A stretch of 64,000 nt of DNA from Drechslerella dactyloides. Lineage: Eukaryota; Ascomycota; Orbiliomycetes; Orbiliales; Orbiliaceae. Under the pieces are notes generated by a model, which was given only the letters and a program-made list of their open reading frames with translations, was not told the origin of the DNA and ran no database searches. Numbering within the stretch: the stretch's first letter is position 1; each line of letters starts with the position of its first letter. Below are positions 36,607-49,021 of the stretch, piece after piece. Position numbers and translations under genes: made by a program. Location: assembly GCA_020064725.1 (NCBI GenBank), contig JAGTWJ010000017.1, forward strand, positions 1,178,001-1,242,000, read 5' to 3'.

Positions 36607-37941
36607 ATGCATCCTCTTCTCTGCAGATATCTTCTCCTTTCCCTCTTCTGGCTGAGCCCCGCGTTTGCTCACGCGACAAACCTCGGTGCCCCTGCTACGA
36701 TCACAGCCGCGCCCAACTTGAGGCTCGCCAAAGCGCTCTTTCCCCGCCAACAAGACGGCTCATACGCGTGTGCGTGGTTCTCGACGGTTTTCGCGCAATG
36801 CTCCAGCGAAGGTTACGACAATGCTGGTGGAATATCCGGTCTACCTTACTGTATGTGCTATCCGGATAACTACTACGACCCGAACAAAGTGGACGGATAC
36901 GTTCAGCAATGCTACAACTATGGTGGCGCGGGCGATACTAGTTTCGCGTCCGCCTTCGCAACCTTCCTGGGGATGTGCAGATCTGCTGGAGATATCCGGG
37001 CCACTTTTAGCGCAGGCTACAATGCTTGTGGTGCTCAGAGCTCTGTGCGGGATGATTGTGCGGGCCAGGGATACGGTCAGATGGAGGGACCTTACGCACT
37101 CGCAGTGTGCGCATGCTATAGTTCATATGTTTACCAGCCACATCTCTTCGACAACTTGTACTCCAGCTGCTATAGTTACATCGAGGCAGCCGAAACATCA
37201 CTTATCAACCAATATTGGCCGCTTGTAGGATACTGCTCAAGTCAAGGAGATATCAGGCAAGTGATGACAGATGGCACCAGTCAGTGTAACGCTGTCGCAA
37301 GTGTTCTACAGTCGTGCTCGAGATTCTCGCAGTTCCGAACTGGCAACAGGGCGGAACAAGCAAGTTTCTTCTGTTACGATCAAAACACTAGATTTATCGG
37401 AGCCACAAGGGATAAGAGTGCAGCAATATGCTATTCGTTCGCGACGGAATACTGGCCAGAGATGGTCAACTCAGTATCATCCTATCAGTACCTCTGCTCC
37501 CTGGCGGGGAACGTGAGGGCGGGATCTGGATCAGGCGGGGGCTCGGGCGGCGGCGGCGGCGGCGATGGCATTCCGGTAGGAATCACCTCCCCGTATTTGA
37601 AGAGACTATCCTTTTCCAAAAATTCGTACTAATATCAACCGCTAAATTCAGTCGCCTGGCTCAAGTACCTCCGTGGCACGGGCGACCAATTCGGCCGACT
37701 CTCAAGATTCGGCTCCAAAGGTACGCCCCAGAGTCACTTTAATCACCCACAGGAAGGACTTCCATATTTTCTCTGGAATTTTATATGAACTTGGAATCCA
37801 ACAGCTCACACATTGTTCTTTGACTAGGCCCACATATCCCTCGCCATGGCCACCCTTCTTGGGACACTCTGCACCATTTATGCAGATTGCTGTAACAATG
37901 CGTGTGGGGCATCGGCTGTTATTTTCATGGGGTATCGATAA
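36607..37941 (+). CDS. Secreted protein with three 86-residue cysteine modules
   Basis: Exons 36607-37575, 37652-37720 and 37828-37941; introns 76 and 107 nt; about 383 aa. The ATG at 36607 is chosen because it begins a signal peptide (MHPLLCRYLLLSLFWLSPAFA); the frame is open upstream but without such a start. LFPRQQ may be a maturation site. Three tandem modules follow. Cysteines of modules 1 and 2 are at 55, 65, 82, 84, 102, 124 and 141, 151, 168, 170, 188, 210: identical spacing and an exact 86-residue period. Module 3 (227, 237, 256, 275, 297) has lost one Cys of the C-x-C pair. Modules end in GDIR, GDIR and GNVR. A Gly/Ser linker, a Ser/Thr-rich exon and a hydrophobic C-terminal exon suggest surface anchoring. 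Function unknown. Confidence 0.82.
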
Positions 37942-40037
37942 TCTTTAGACAGGCATGCAATGCTAGTTAGAGATGTAATGAATCGAACTCTAACAGATGG
38001 GTGTGTGTTCGGATCTCCGCATCTGGTTTTGTCTGTCAATTATGGAATCGGATTGTAAAGTTAGATAGCTTGTCAGCATATTTAATGCTTGACTAGAATC
38101 TCAAAGGTTCCTGTATCAGGTGCAATCATATATGCATAGTGCTGTAACAAATCCGGTCGTGATTGTGTTATGCCACAAGCTTGAAGTTCTCCTATTGTAA
38201 GTGAGCATTCATGCTCTGATGTTTATATTGTGCATGGTACGATATGCGAAGGGTCTGGCTTGGTTAATAGTTGTATCGCATGTATCAGTGCATGTTCTAC
38301 TTTCTTCATCGGGCTTCTAGTTCGCGAGAAGAGAATGGACTGATAGTTTGGCCGATCGTTAGCTATGAGCTCAGGAAAGTGAATGTAGTTGAAGGATAAT
38401 ATATTAGGAAAGCTAAGCCAACGATAAGCGATATTGCATAGGAAGGACTCGCTGTGAAATTTCAATACCACGAAATCTATATATAGAGTCAATTATCATT
38501 TTATACTGAGTTCAAATGTCGCCTTTGATATCTCGATAGAGAATTTTCGATTGACAATGAATGTACAACAGAAATTTTGTGTTCTATACAGGCCGGTGGC
38601 TATTCAAACTCAATTGGTGTTTGGCACACCTGACTGTGTGAACTCGATAGATGCATCGCTAATTTTCGCCAACAGGGCCTTGCTTAGGATTCCAGTTGGT
38701 CATAAGAATTATATCAGCATTTACGTCATTCAAGGTATCTGTCTGGGAGACAGTTGGCCAGTGATATCACCGGACCGAAGCTTAAACCAGGACGAAAGCT
38801 GCACTCCATGGCGTTCGAACTGTATATGCATGTGACTTTAAAGTAGAATGACATTTCAAGAGGAGTGTTTGAGGTCTGTTCAAGTGCAAGGTTGACAGCA
38901 GTGCCTAGAACATCCAACGTCTCGGAAAGCGTGTCTATATAGAGGTCTTCATAAGCTCTATATAGCTCCCAGAACCTAAAATTTAGTGCGACCATGTCTC
39001 CCTTTTAGCATGATCCCGTTCGGCGACGGAACTGAATCCTTGTAGCAATAGCCCTTCGTGGGCCACGATCTCGCTTCTCGGACCTGCATGGCCAATCGGG
39101 TCTTGGCGACTGTCCTAGCTGCCCTCCGCCTTTCATCACCTATGTTACCTCTTTTATGCTATATCATTTTGCGATGACATTATCTTTTGACCGTGCACGC
39201 GCATGGCGAGAATTTTCAGAACGCACCGTCAACAGACGTAGCGACATTGCAGATACGCTACTAAGCCGAGAGCTACCTGCGCGACGACCATCTGCTTTCC
39301 AGCAAACATTTCCTTTGTATGATCTACTCTAGTACCGTATACTGATCAAGTCAAGTAGCCCGCACGCAATTTGGTCCCTAAATGGTAGCAAAGTTAGCGA
39401 TAGCGAGCTTTCAGAGTTCTGCCGGCCTCCGTATCCATTGATCCGGCATTGATCCTGATCTCGAGTCATTTGGTTATGATCATGAGGATGCTCGAGTCAT
39501 TAGCACTTAGATAGTTCATCCGCTTCTCTCGGCAGACCTTTCGGATTTCTCGGAGCACTGACCCTTAATTTTCTTCACATAAATAGAAATACGTCGCGTC
39601 GAGCTTCGGCTACAGACGCTGTCTGTTGGCAGTTTGGGGCGAACAGCAACGTCTATCCGAGCTGCATCATGGGGTGAGGGATCCCTGCATGTTCTCATGA
39701 TCCAACACAACTCAATCCTTGACGTAGCGCCGAAGCCATAATTCAATCATCTGCCTTGTTTCAACGTGCGGGCTCAAGGTTGATGTAGAAAAGATTTTTT
39801 CGACGAAGAACTGTAGATATCTTTTGGACTGCTGGAATTGGCAGTCCGTTCCTCTACGCGAGAAATCGTATGACAGGCTGACCAACTGAGAAGGCCAGAC
39901 ATCGGGTGACAGCTTCTTGGACACATGCGAACCGCTGCTATCGGACTTCGACATCAACCCGATTACTGAGTATTGGAACTGTAAGCATTGAGGCAACGGT
40001 CGTAAATAGAGTGGGTCTCCTATCAAGAGCCAATGAC
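37942..40037. other. Gene-poor 2.1 kb
   Basis: A/T-rich downstream flank and promoter of the Egh16-like gene. No gene supported. Confidence 0.5.
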
Positions 40038-40044
40038 TATATAA
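40038..40044 (+). promoter_or_regulatory. TATA box of the Egh16-like gene
   Basis: TATATAA with a CCAAT-like GCCAATGA directly before it, about 235 bases before the ATG at 40278. Confidence 0.45.
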
Positions 40045-40277
40045 ACTGCGAAGGCTGCCCTCACCGATCAATACAATCCAGCCCCTCAGCTTCAAGCAGC
40101 AGCCTCTCTTTAGCACTTTCATTCAATTTTATCATTCTTTACTCGCGCCCGACGGCATCTACTATCATTCAAATACTATCTTATTGCAATATCCGAGTCA
40201 CCCTCTATTGTCCAGCCTCGCTTTTGACCATACATACATTCCTCGTTTACTGAACGTGTTCCAACTATACACTCGAA

Positions 40278-41330
40278 ATGCATTTTCAAATTTCCGCTGC
40301 TACCGCCGCGGCCATCTTGGCCATGATCTCGGAAACCTCAGCTCATGCTGTCTTTACGTCTGTTATTGGAAATGCAAATCAGGGCATCCAAGGCCATGGT
40401 CTCGGCTTCGACAAAAATACCCCTCGCAAGGGGACGGCTCAAGTGCCCTTTCAGCAGGATGTCGCCGTCTTGTCGAATCCGATCGTTCCAGCAGTACCGG
40501 GAACACCATGGTTCGGCAAGCCACGCACGTACTGGGCTAACGGCTGTGGCTCCACCATCCAGACACTGAATAATTATTATTCCACAGCTCCACAGTTCAA
40601 AGCTCTATACGCCAAGTATACTCCTGATCAGAGAAACAGAAATTTCTACCAATATCCAGCTCGAGCCACTATCGATCACAAGACAATGACGGCACAAATG
40701 GCTCGGGCCAACCAGCTTCCCCAGGCTACTGCGGGCGGCTGGCTCCGAATAATGGTGTACCAAGTAAACGCGGACGGCGCTGGTCCATTTAGATGCAAAA
40801 TTGATTCGACAGGCACAGCTACGTCGTGGGGCCCATGGATTCAACCTGTTGTTCCGAACAACGTCCCCGGAACAGCAGAGCTGTTCTCCGTCAAAGCCGA
40901 TGGCTCGATGCAGACCTTTCCGCTAACCATCCCAATTCCTGCTGGCCAGACATGCACTGGAACAGCCGGCTACAGCGGCCGAAACGTCTGCATGATGCGC
41001 TGCGAAAACTATGCTAAGAATGGGCAATTTGGCGGCTGTATTCCATTCGTTCTGGTCAATAATAGATACAACAAGCCTGTAGTGAAGCCACCTCCAAGAA
41101 AGGGATACAAAAATCTCGGCTACGACGAAAGCCCCATCTACAAGAAGGTTAAGCGAGACGAAGACGATGATGATGCCAAAGTTGCTATGGGCGACGAAGA
41201 GCTCGATGAGGAAGATCAGGATATTGCTAAGAAACAAATTAAAAATGCTTCATCTGAAAAGAAGGGGAAGTTGAGGGAAATGTTGAAGGACGCTAAGGAC
41301 GCTAACGACCAAAAAAGCGGAAGTGATTAG
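40278..41330 (+). CDS. Egh16-like (GEgh16/Gas1-type) secreted protein with acidic tail
   Basis: Single exon, 350 aa. The signal peptide ends ISETSA, so the mature protein probably begins with His23 (HAVFTSVIGN). The sequence then reads GHGLGFDKNTPRKGT, QQDVAVL, NGCGSTI, GGWLRIMVYQVNADGAGPFRC, CTGTAGYSGRNVCMMRCEN and GGCIPFVLV. This is the layout of the fungal Egh16-like family known from appressorium-expressed proteins of cereal pathogens. Family role is infection- or development-associated surface proteins; the molecular activity is not settled. The last ~60 residues after a KVKRDEDDDD stretch are an unusual acidic then Lys-rich extension with a Kex2-type KR at its start, and may be cleaved off. 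Confidence 0.88.
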   Translation: MHFQISAATAAAILAMISETSAHAVFTSVIGNANQGIQGHGLGFDKNTPRKGTAQVPFQQDVAVLSNPIVPAVPGTPWFGKPRTYWANGCGSTIQTLNNYYSTAPQFKALYAKYTPDQRNRNFYQYPARATIDHKTMTAQMARANQLPQATAGGWLRIMVYQVNADGAGPFRCKIDSTGTATSWGPWIQPVVPNNVPGTAELFSVKADGSMQTFPLTIPIPAGQTCTGTAGYSGRNVCMMRCENYAKNGQFGGCIPFVLVNNRYNKPVVKPPPRKGYKNLGYDESPIYKKVKRDEDDDDAKVAMGDEELDEEDQDIAKKQIKNASSEKKGKLREMLKDAKDANDQKSGSD

Positions 41331-42582
41331 AGGATCCTAGGATTTTATTGGATAATTATATATATCAACGATTGTATGAGATACGAATGCCTACCGATAG
41401 ACAGCGCTCTGAGTTGGATTTATAACCGTTTGAGCTCCTTTCCCATCTACCATCTAAAGAATATACATGTACGACTGATAGAAGTGGATCGTTATAAATA
41501 ATGCTGTTCAGAATTTTCACTACACAAGCTATCTGCATGTTCAAAGATGATTTAAACTTGTATTTAACACTACCATGAATGTCGAGACCTCATCTCTTAA
41601 ACTTCGAAGCTTCTCGATCTTGAACAGAAACGTTACCGAGCTGGGTACAGGTGACGAACAGTGACGCGTCGACGAAAGATCTTTTGGGAACACAATTTTT
41701 CAATACTATGGCTTATCGATCGAAAAGATTAAACAAGGTGTCTATCACAGATAGTATAAGGGCGTATGTGCCAAAATTACGAGGAAGCAACAAAAACATT
41801 GAGGGTGTCTAGTTGCATCTTTAGACGGCGCAGCGCGTGCGCGGGTCGCCAACCGCCATTTTCATACTCCTAAGAACTGAAACATCCACGCTCCAGGCTC
41901 GTCGGCTAAATTGAATTTCACCACGGCATCGAACGCACCATACGAATGCTCAACATTTGTGTCAGGCAGATATCGTGCACCCGTTTCCGTATCAGATAAA
42001 TTGATGTCAGGAGTGATTGCCGCACGCAGTGTATATATACATATGTTCAACGCGTTGACGAGTCATCATGAATCCATCGATCTAGGAAATATAAAATATC
42101 TATGTTTTCATCGAACGCAGGTTTCTTAGCTAGTTGACCGCCAGGTCATAAAACAGCGCCAAGCGATCTTGAAATGGCTGTATCTGCAAATGGCCCGAGT
42201 TTCCCGCACGATGGGCATCAGGGTATACATGTAACTGGGACCCAGCGAATCGAGGTCGGCAACGCTAGAGAATCCCCAAATGGACATATCTAATAAAAAT
42301 CTGCGATTGTGATATCGAAACCGTGTTATCAATGATCATAGGCAGTCGTTTGAAATAATTCCAATAGTATACGACGTTGCAACCACGTTCCAATATATGT
42401 TTTCATTGTGCATTCTCTTACATCGATCAGCAGCTTATGACGTCGATTTTAGCGATAACATGCGCGTCATAGTCCCAAGACGGTGACGGCGGCAAGAAGT
42501 TCCAGCGGCAGAGATTAGTCCGTAAGCAGTAGATTGCCACGACAGAGGCCGACGAGTAATTATAAATTAAGAGCCAGCTGGA
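41331..42582. other. Intergenic
   Basis: 3' flank and promoter sequence; no gene supported. Confidence 0.5.
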
Positions 42583-42590
42583 TATAAATA
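42583..42590 (+). promoter_or_regulatory. TATA box of the CBM1 gene
   Basis: TATAAATA about 240 bases before the candidate ATG at 42822. Confidence 0.4.
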
Positions 42591-42821
42591 CCGATGGTAA
42601 GCTGCACGAGTCATGGCCATATGGCCAGTACGCTCATGCATGCATCATCCGAAAGATTACGACACTTTGATCCATAACAAGCCTATAGAGAAAGAAGCAT
42701 TTCCTGGATGTTCTAATTGTGGAAAAAAAAAAATCCGATTCAAGGTTATATTATCGATATTAGAGATCAAGCGCGCGCTGATATCTCAAACGTTACACAA
42801 CATGGTGTCCTTCAAAAGCAT

Positions 42822-43364
42822 ATGCGCATCTTTCTCGCAAGCATCGTCGCTCTCACGGCCGACTCCTCGACCACCACAAGTACCAGGACTACCACTACCC
42901 GTACTACTCCAACTACCAATTGCCGCGCCCATGTCGATTATTTCGCCTGTCAGACCACCTTTACGCCGAATCTGTGCTCGTTCCCCACCCCAAACCAGGC
43001 AAGCTCCGACCATTCCAAACACCCATGTCACACGTGTATGAGTCGCCTCAGGCGAGCGCAATAGTCATGGAGGACATTCTACTACAGTTTGCGTGCTTTA
43101 GGTCATACTGGCAACCCGCTCAAATAGCTATACCCCCCGATTGTCCCGCCGGCCGTGGCCCAGGAATGCTCGAGACTGGGTATACCACTACCTTCCGGGT
43201 GGTCGACCGCGTACCCTGACCCGACTGTCACGACCACGCTTCCCGTGCCCCAGACCCAGACAAAATGGGGCCAGTGCGGCGGTCTTGGATACACGGGCCC
43301 GGCAATCTGCGTGACCTCAGTGACTTGCTCCACTTTGAATCCATATTACGCTCAGTGTATGTGA
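42822..43364 (+). CDS. Small secreted CBM1 (cellulose-binding) protein, structure uncertain
   Basis: The C-terminus is a textbook fungal CBM1: KWGQCGGLGYTGPAIC, then TCSTLNPYYAQCM, with four Cys and the aromatic face (Trp, Tyr, Tyr). A Pro/Thr-rich linker (TVTTTLPVPQTQ) precedes it. The proposed N-terminus at 42822 (MRIFLASIVALTADSS) is signal-peptide-like and runs into a Thr-rich and Cys-containing stretch. In-frame stops at 43062 and about 43125 separate the two parts. A 141-nt intron 43034-43174 (GTGTAT..GAG) would join them into about 133 aa, but its branch and acceptor are weak. Another frame in between contains PPDCPAGRGPGMLETGYTTT, which also looks protein-like, so a frameshifted copy of a longer gene is possible. 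No catalytic domain recognised. Confidence 0.5.
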
Positions 43365-44392
43365 AGTGGAGCTGCATTCAGGCTCCTAGGCAGGAAACAA
43401 GATTTACCAGTATAGAGGGCTAGGCGAGGCGGGAAGCTGGATCTTACTTCTTTACTGCATTGCCTGCTATAGCTCGCTCCTAAACCCACGGCGAAGTTAC
43501 TCAGGTACCTGCGGCGAGAATGCATTGGATGTATGCACAGAATGTGTTTTGGAAACTGTGGTCGAATGCGCTAAGAAAGGTCAAATTCGGACCCCGCCGA
43601 CAGGGGAAGGCAAAGTGTGTTCCTACAATGCCCTGGGTTAATAGCGGAGTCGCAATATAATATAATATATCTATGGTGAATATTAGCATAGTGCCAATAG
43701 CGACAATATGTCTTAACAATCCCGTCGTGAGGCTATAGGAATACCACTATTGAGTTTTCTGAGGCATGAACTAAACTTTACCCACACGTTGGCTGTGGCA
43801 TCACGTTGATACATACTAAGTAGCTGACTGGCGGCGTTACGATAACGTGAACCGGTTGTATGCACGTGCGATGAAACGATATTCTTCATGGGTGCTATGA
43901 AACAATGCGTTAATATTTGTTCGACCCGAAGACCATCCGTCCCGTCTTGCATTTCCCCATGTATGTCCGTCCCTATATAGATATTAAGTTAAGTTAGTTA
44001 ACCTACCTTGGCTGTTCATTTGAATTCGGTAGATATTCCTTTATACCCCTGTCGACTCTGCCACCCATGTCGAGCAGAGTTCACACCAGTGCGCATATAG
44101 CATATCCACCTGTACTATACACACCAATCGGCCGACAGCGGCCCAATTATTCCCGAATAGAGATTAATCGCAGTTAGCTACGTTAGCGTGCTCCTTGGAT
44201 TTCCATCCTCACATCTACATTTGGATATACTATATTCTGTACAAACGTTAAACAGCGTGTGTTCTCAATTCAAGCTTCAAGATGAGAATTGCCACGCAAA
44301 CATGCGATGTCGTGTTCTGCAGGGCCTTCGCTCAGTTCTGGCGTGCAGTCTAAGCGTGCGTACCCTTGCGTGCCTGCATGCATGCATACATG

Positions 44393-44412
44393 TCGCTCGC
44401 TCGCTCGCTCGT
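44393..44412. repeat. (CTCG)n microsatellite
   Basis: About five CTCG units following CATGCATG palindromic words. Confidence 0.8.
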
Positions 44413-45113
44413 TTCTCGACCTCGAGCCGCTAGCTCGCGTCCTGCACGTCGACCCCAACACACCGGCTGAGCCAATGACAGGAATTCATGTGGCAATTCT
44501 CACAGCAATGCCTCGATGTGAATCAGCACTAAGGCTGTGATGAGAGCTGCGTCTAGGTAGCCTCAGATATATAGACGGCAAAACAACGTGCGTGCCCTAT
44601 TCATTACCTCAATATTACCCACACATACGCACACGCACACGCTCATATTTACCTACAAAAATTATCTCTCACTGCCGTACGTACGACCGCAGAAAGCTCA
44701 GCGTTCAGTTACTCGTGAATCCAACTATACCGAATCAGCCTTCCGGCTTCAAAGTCCAATTCGACCCGGTTTATTGAGAAAGTCTAAATTTCACGGCTTT
44801 CACTAGCTCCACCGATCCTAGGCATTCTTGCCCAATCAGTCCATCCACGCCCCTCAGACCCCGCGACCGACAACTTGTACGTCGCCAACCACCGCTCGTA
44901 CATAAATTGTACATTTGCTCCTTCAGCAAGCGAGTATACGAGAGAGAGTACGAGAGAGAACAAACCCTTCGGTAGCTGAAGAACGATACACAGTACGCCT
45001 TAATCAATCCACTAACCCGCATGTGTACACCGACGTTCGTGGGGGGGTATATATAGCATCACGCGATTTTTGTACAGATCTATCTCTACCGGTACTCAGG
45101 AAGAGCTTGGAAA

Positions 45114-45145
45114 GCGGCGGCGGCGGCGGCAGCAGCAGCAGCAGC
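45114..45145. repeat. (CGG)n-(CAG)n compound trinucleotide repeat
   Basis: About five CGG units followed directly by about five CAG units, in a region without a supported gene. Confidence 0.85.
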
Positions 45146-45880
45146 CCCATATCCCGTCAACGCCAGCGTGAGGAGTCAATACGAGAATGGCCAGCCTGCG
45201 GACCCACAAGTTTTTCCTCACAGCAAGTCTGATGTTCATTGTTGGCCCGATCGCGCTTGCGGCAACGCTCGTGCACATCGCCCTCGATCGGCTACGGTGT
45301 AAAAAAAGAAAATAGATTCAATCCAATTCACAATCAAATCAACTCCACAATCAGGTGGCTAGGACGTAGACAGATACAATTGCGAGATTGGCGTAAGGCA
45401 ACATGCTGTAGATCTAACGGTTAAGTAAACGTAAGGCAACAACAAGCTGTGACGTGCGCGGCGGAATCGTTACGACGGCTGTTCGGAACTGGATCAAGAC
45501 ATCATGCCTGCAATCCACTCTGTAGTGTCCATCGCAGGGCTGGAGCCCAAGAGTGGCTCGAAACGGTAATAATGAAAGGGGCAAGTCTCTTTCCTAATCC
45601 AGCGCTCAAACCTCGATATCCAAGGTCCCGGGGTCCCAGATTCACCTTGAAGTATCGGGACGGTCGTCGTCCCAGGGCCCTCCCGCGTTGTGTTGTGGTG
45701 GATCCATGTGCGTGCGACTTGCCAGATTCTATGTGGGTCGCTCGACGTCGTTTCAGCTGGCTGGTGTCGGCCGCAGTCGCAGCGTGCTTCGAGCAATGCC
45801 TGAGGCATAGCACTAAGAACACAAATGAGGCTGCTTCACCAGCCAGTCGGGAGGCTTGAAATCATGAGTCTACAAAAGTC

Positions 45881-45916
45881 GCATGCGCATGCGCATACGC
45901 ATACATACGCATACGC
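45881..45916. repeat. GCATGC/GCATAC alternating purine-pyrimidine repeat
   Basis: About 36 bases of alternating GCATGC, GCATAC and ATACAT words; strict purine-pyrimidine alternation can adopt Z-DNA. Confidence 0.75.
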
Positions 45917-48900
45917 CTTGGCCGGAGTCTCCCGCAATCACAAAGTGATCGTCAAGGTCCAGAAATATTAATAGCTCCCAGGGACTTTGCCATGACGGCG
46001 ATGTGGTGAAGGTGCTAATGCATTGCACTGGCAAGAACCGTACGACCCGTGCATTTCATTTCTGTTCCGATTGCGATCCCATTGCATAGGGTGTTTTGGT
46101 ATAGCAGGCCGGCGAACCTAAACTTAACTCCACGTCAACGCTATGAGCCATTTAGATCCTCTGGTCACTTGGAGGTGTTCTCACTCGGTCAGATAATGCG
46201 CATATGCACTCGCCATCCAAGACGTGTCTGTGCCTGTTCTCTGGCTTCTGCAAGAGCGGTTCCAACGGCCGTCAGTCAACTGGCAAGGCTGGTGCGCATA
46301 TGTTTTTTTTTTTGTGTGCCGCGTTCGAGAAAACAGATCACACAATACGTCGTCTCGCGTTGTGGTTTTACCAGGTTCAGGAATAGAATTCCCATTCTTG
46401 GTTCCCGCTTGCGACAGAATTGCCCGATACGGAAGTTCTTAATGTGAAGTGAGATTACCCATTATACAACAGCCCTGGACAGCTCTGCTCGATAGGAACC
46501 TGTGCCCCGCCGCCGCTGCAGGCCTGCCTGTCTGTCTGTCAGCGGTGAGAGGCGAATGAGGGGCCTAGCAACAAGTATCGCAGACCATGTAGATCATCCA
46601 TGATGTGGCATATGCCAAAGACGTTGGGTTGCAAGTGACGGCTTTGTGTTTGGACTTAGCTGGCCCAACCCTTCCTTCCGGCATGCACGATCCCATCCGC
46701 CCCAGAAAAAACAGCTATCTTGGACCCAAGCGTTAATTACGTTAAGCCGTTCGGAGTTCCCGTTCTCGCTGGCAGCTCGGACTCGCTGGTAGACCGCCAC
46801 TACTGCCGCGTCGATGATGCATAGATTCTGCATACGGTTATTTGCTGCGCAAATGTGACAGTTTGCGCATTCTCATGTTACTTGATAACTACCTACGCAC
46901 ATGCTGCTTTGATGCTTTGGGCAGGGTGGAGGTATCCGATTATCCAGCAGCATATTAGAGGGCGACTGCGATAACCCGCATCCCAGAACACCGGCTGAGA
47001 TTAATAATTCCAACGAGGAGCACTGCGTGCTTCTGTATGCGTCCTGCGTCTGTTTCGTCCATGATGGTTTTGTCAGTCATGGAGAGTACCAATCCTCAAT
47101 AGGTGACAGCGATGAAGGCTCTTGGTAACTGGCTGATACACCGTTTCCCTGCAAGGCAAATCGAACCTCTAAGGATACACGGTTCGAGGATACCCACCCA
47201 ACTGCATTGCATTTGGTGCGCCCACCCTATTCCCAGACTGGGCCGCATTGCATATCGTATGCCGTGTGAGATCTCGTTAAGTGACGCTTCCCTCTGTTCC
47301 GGTACTAACGCTGCTGCAGGTTGATATTTCCGGAGGCTCGTCGTTATGGTGGTAGATGGCTGCTGAGAAATGCCCTGTCGACCGCCCTGCTGCAAACCCA
47401 GGAGCAGCAGTAAACAAGTTTCCTTCCAGCTGGCCAATGCATTACCTCAAATCAGAAACCATCATCTGATGCTTGTACGTGCAGCTCAGCGAGACACTAG
47501 ATTCGCCGGAGTGAGTTTCCCGATTGATTCTGCTGCCGCGCAACTGAATCTGCAATAGCGACGGCATGGCCGATCTGCACCTTGACTAAGCCCCGGAGCT
47601 AGCAACCATCCTGGTTGGCCAGTCGCTCAGAGGCTCAGCCCTACCGGTATCTCGACCATCTTCCCGGAACGGACTCCGAACAGCCCCGTAGACCCTCGAA
47701 CGAGGGCTCTGGGGAGGAACGGGATGTCTACAGGGAATATCTCTGTTCGGAATGATATCAACCCGCTCGTGCAGTAAATCTTTATCGCATGATAGTTGAC
47801 GGGGGAGGGGAGGACCGTTTGTGGAGCACGCGGCCTCGCCTATTTGCAGACGCGACTGCGACCCAAAGTCTTTTGCTCAACCTAACTCGGGGAGGCATCA
47901 ACGAGCTCCTCGCTGTTGTGAGCAATGCGATCATAATCGACAGGCTTTCAGGTCGCGTTGGAGTGAGAATATCTGTTCCAGCTATACATGGATTCATGAG
48001 ACCTTGCACTAAGGAGCACCATTAGCCTTGAGAAGATAAGATTATGACGAATTAGAATCATGTAGAGTTCGTTGGTCATAGTAACTTTGGCGCAAAGTTG
48101 GACATGTCCTTGATTCGCAACGAGTCCTCAAACTATTGGCAAGTGTCTCATGTCCCAAAAAGCAGTTTTGACGAGGCCAAAATCACTTGAATGAGGAATC
48201 GCCGAATTGTTTTTCTTTTTCCGATCGGGGTTGAAACATTCGGCGTGAAGCACGCGTCGCGTCGAGGATCTAGGGTCCTGTGAATCGCAGTCGGTCGAGC
48301 TGGGTACCTAGTCAAATCGGCGCTGATTAGTCAATTGAGCACTTGAGTCAGGTATCCACTACGCATGCGAGATTGAAACAACATCGCGATGTCGCTGGTC
48401 CGATCCGACGATGAGATATGACCAGACTGCGGCTAATGAAGCGCTTAAACTATAGCATCTTCAACTATACAGAAAACACCCGCCGCCTGTTAACTTTTGG
48501 AGATCTTTTAGATTGCTGTTAGCGGTTCGAAGGCTAACTTGCCTGATCAGGAAAGCAACAGTTGGTTCTCTCCCAATTGGTTCACAACGGCTTGGTCTAG
48601 CTCGCGGCGATAAGCCAATTGCTAAATGGCAATTACGCCCCCATCTCAGTCAGCCCCATCAGTTGGCCCGGAAAAGCTAGGCCGATGGATATTATCTGCG
48701 AAAAGACTGAGCGAGCGCGGCGGCTGGGCAAATCCACCGCCACACAATCTCACGTACGAGATGTCACTGTCACTCTCAAGTGGCGACATCCGGGTCAATC
48801 CTCTTTGCACCCCTTTCGACAGTTTCGCCGCCATCGCACCATATCATCAGCGCTTACTCCGAACGTAACTCCCGCGATGCGATGCGCCGTTGTCGCGCCT

Positions 48901-49021
48901 TGTCTACAGAAGTCAACACGATCGGCCACCGAATACGAAGCGCGGAGGCAAGCGCCCAGGTAGCGGGCACCCGCTCGGCCGTTTCAGTTGAGCAAGCAAG
49001 AGAGCGATCGAACGAGTAAAC

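Larger units (their letters stand above)
43365..49021. other. Gene-poor 5.6 kb
   Basis: No convincing gene. The longest frames (around 45449-45859, both strands) have no signal peptide, motif or introns. Three simple repeats lie here (44393, 45114, 45881). The last 500 bases, with CT-rich patches, are likely promoter of the permease. Degraded repeats are possible but I cannot identify any. Confidence 0.45.

Noticed and set aside
45449..45859. Overlapping open frames on both strands
   Set aside because: No motif, no signal peptide, no promoter or intron; G/C-rich chance frames.
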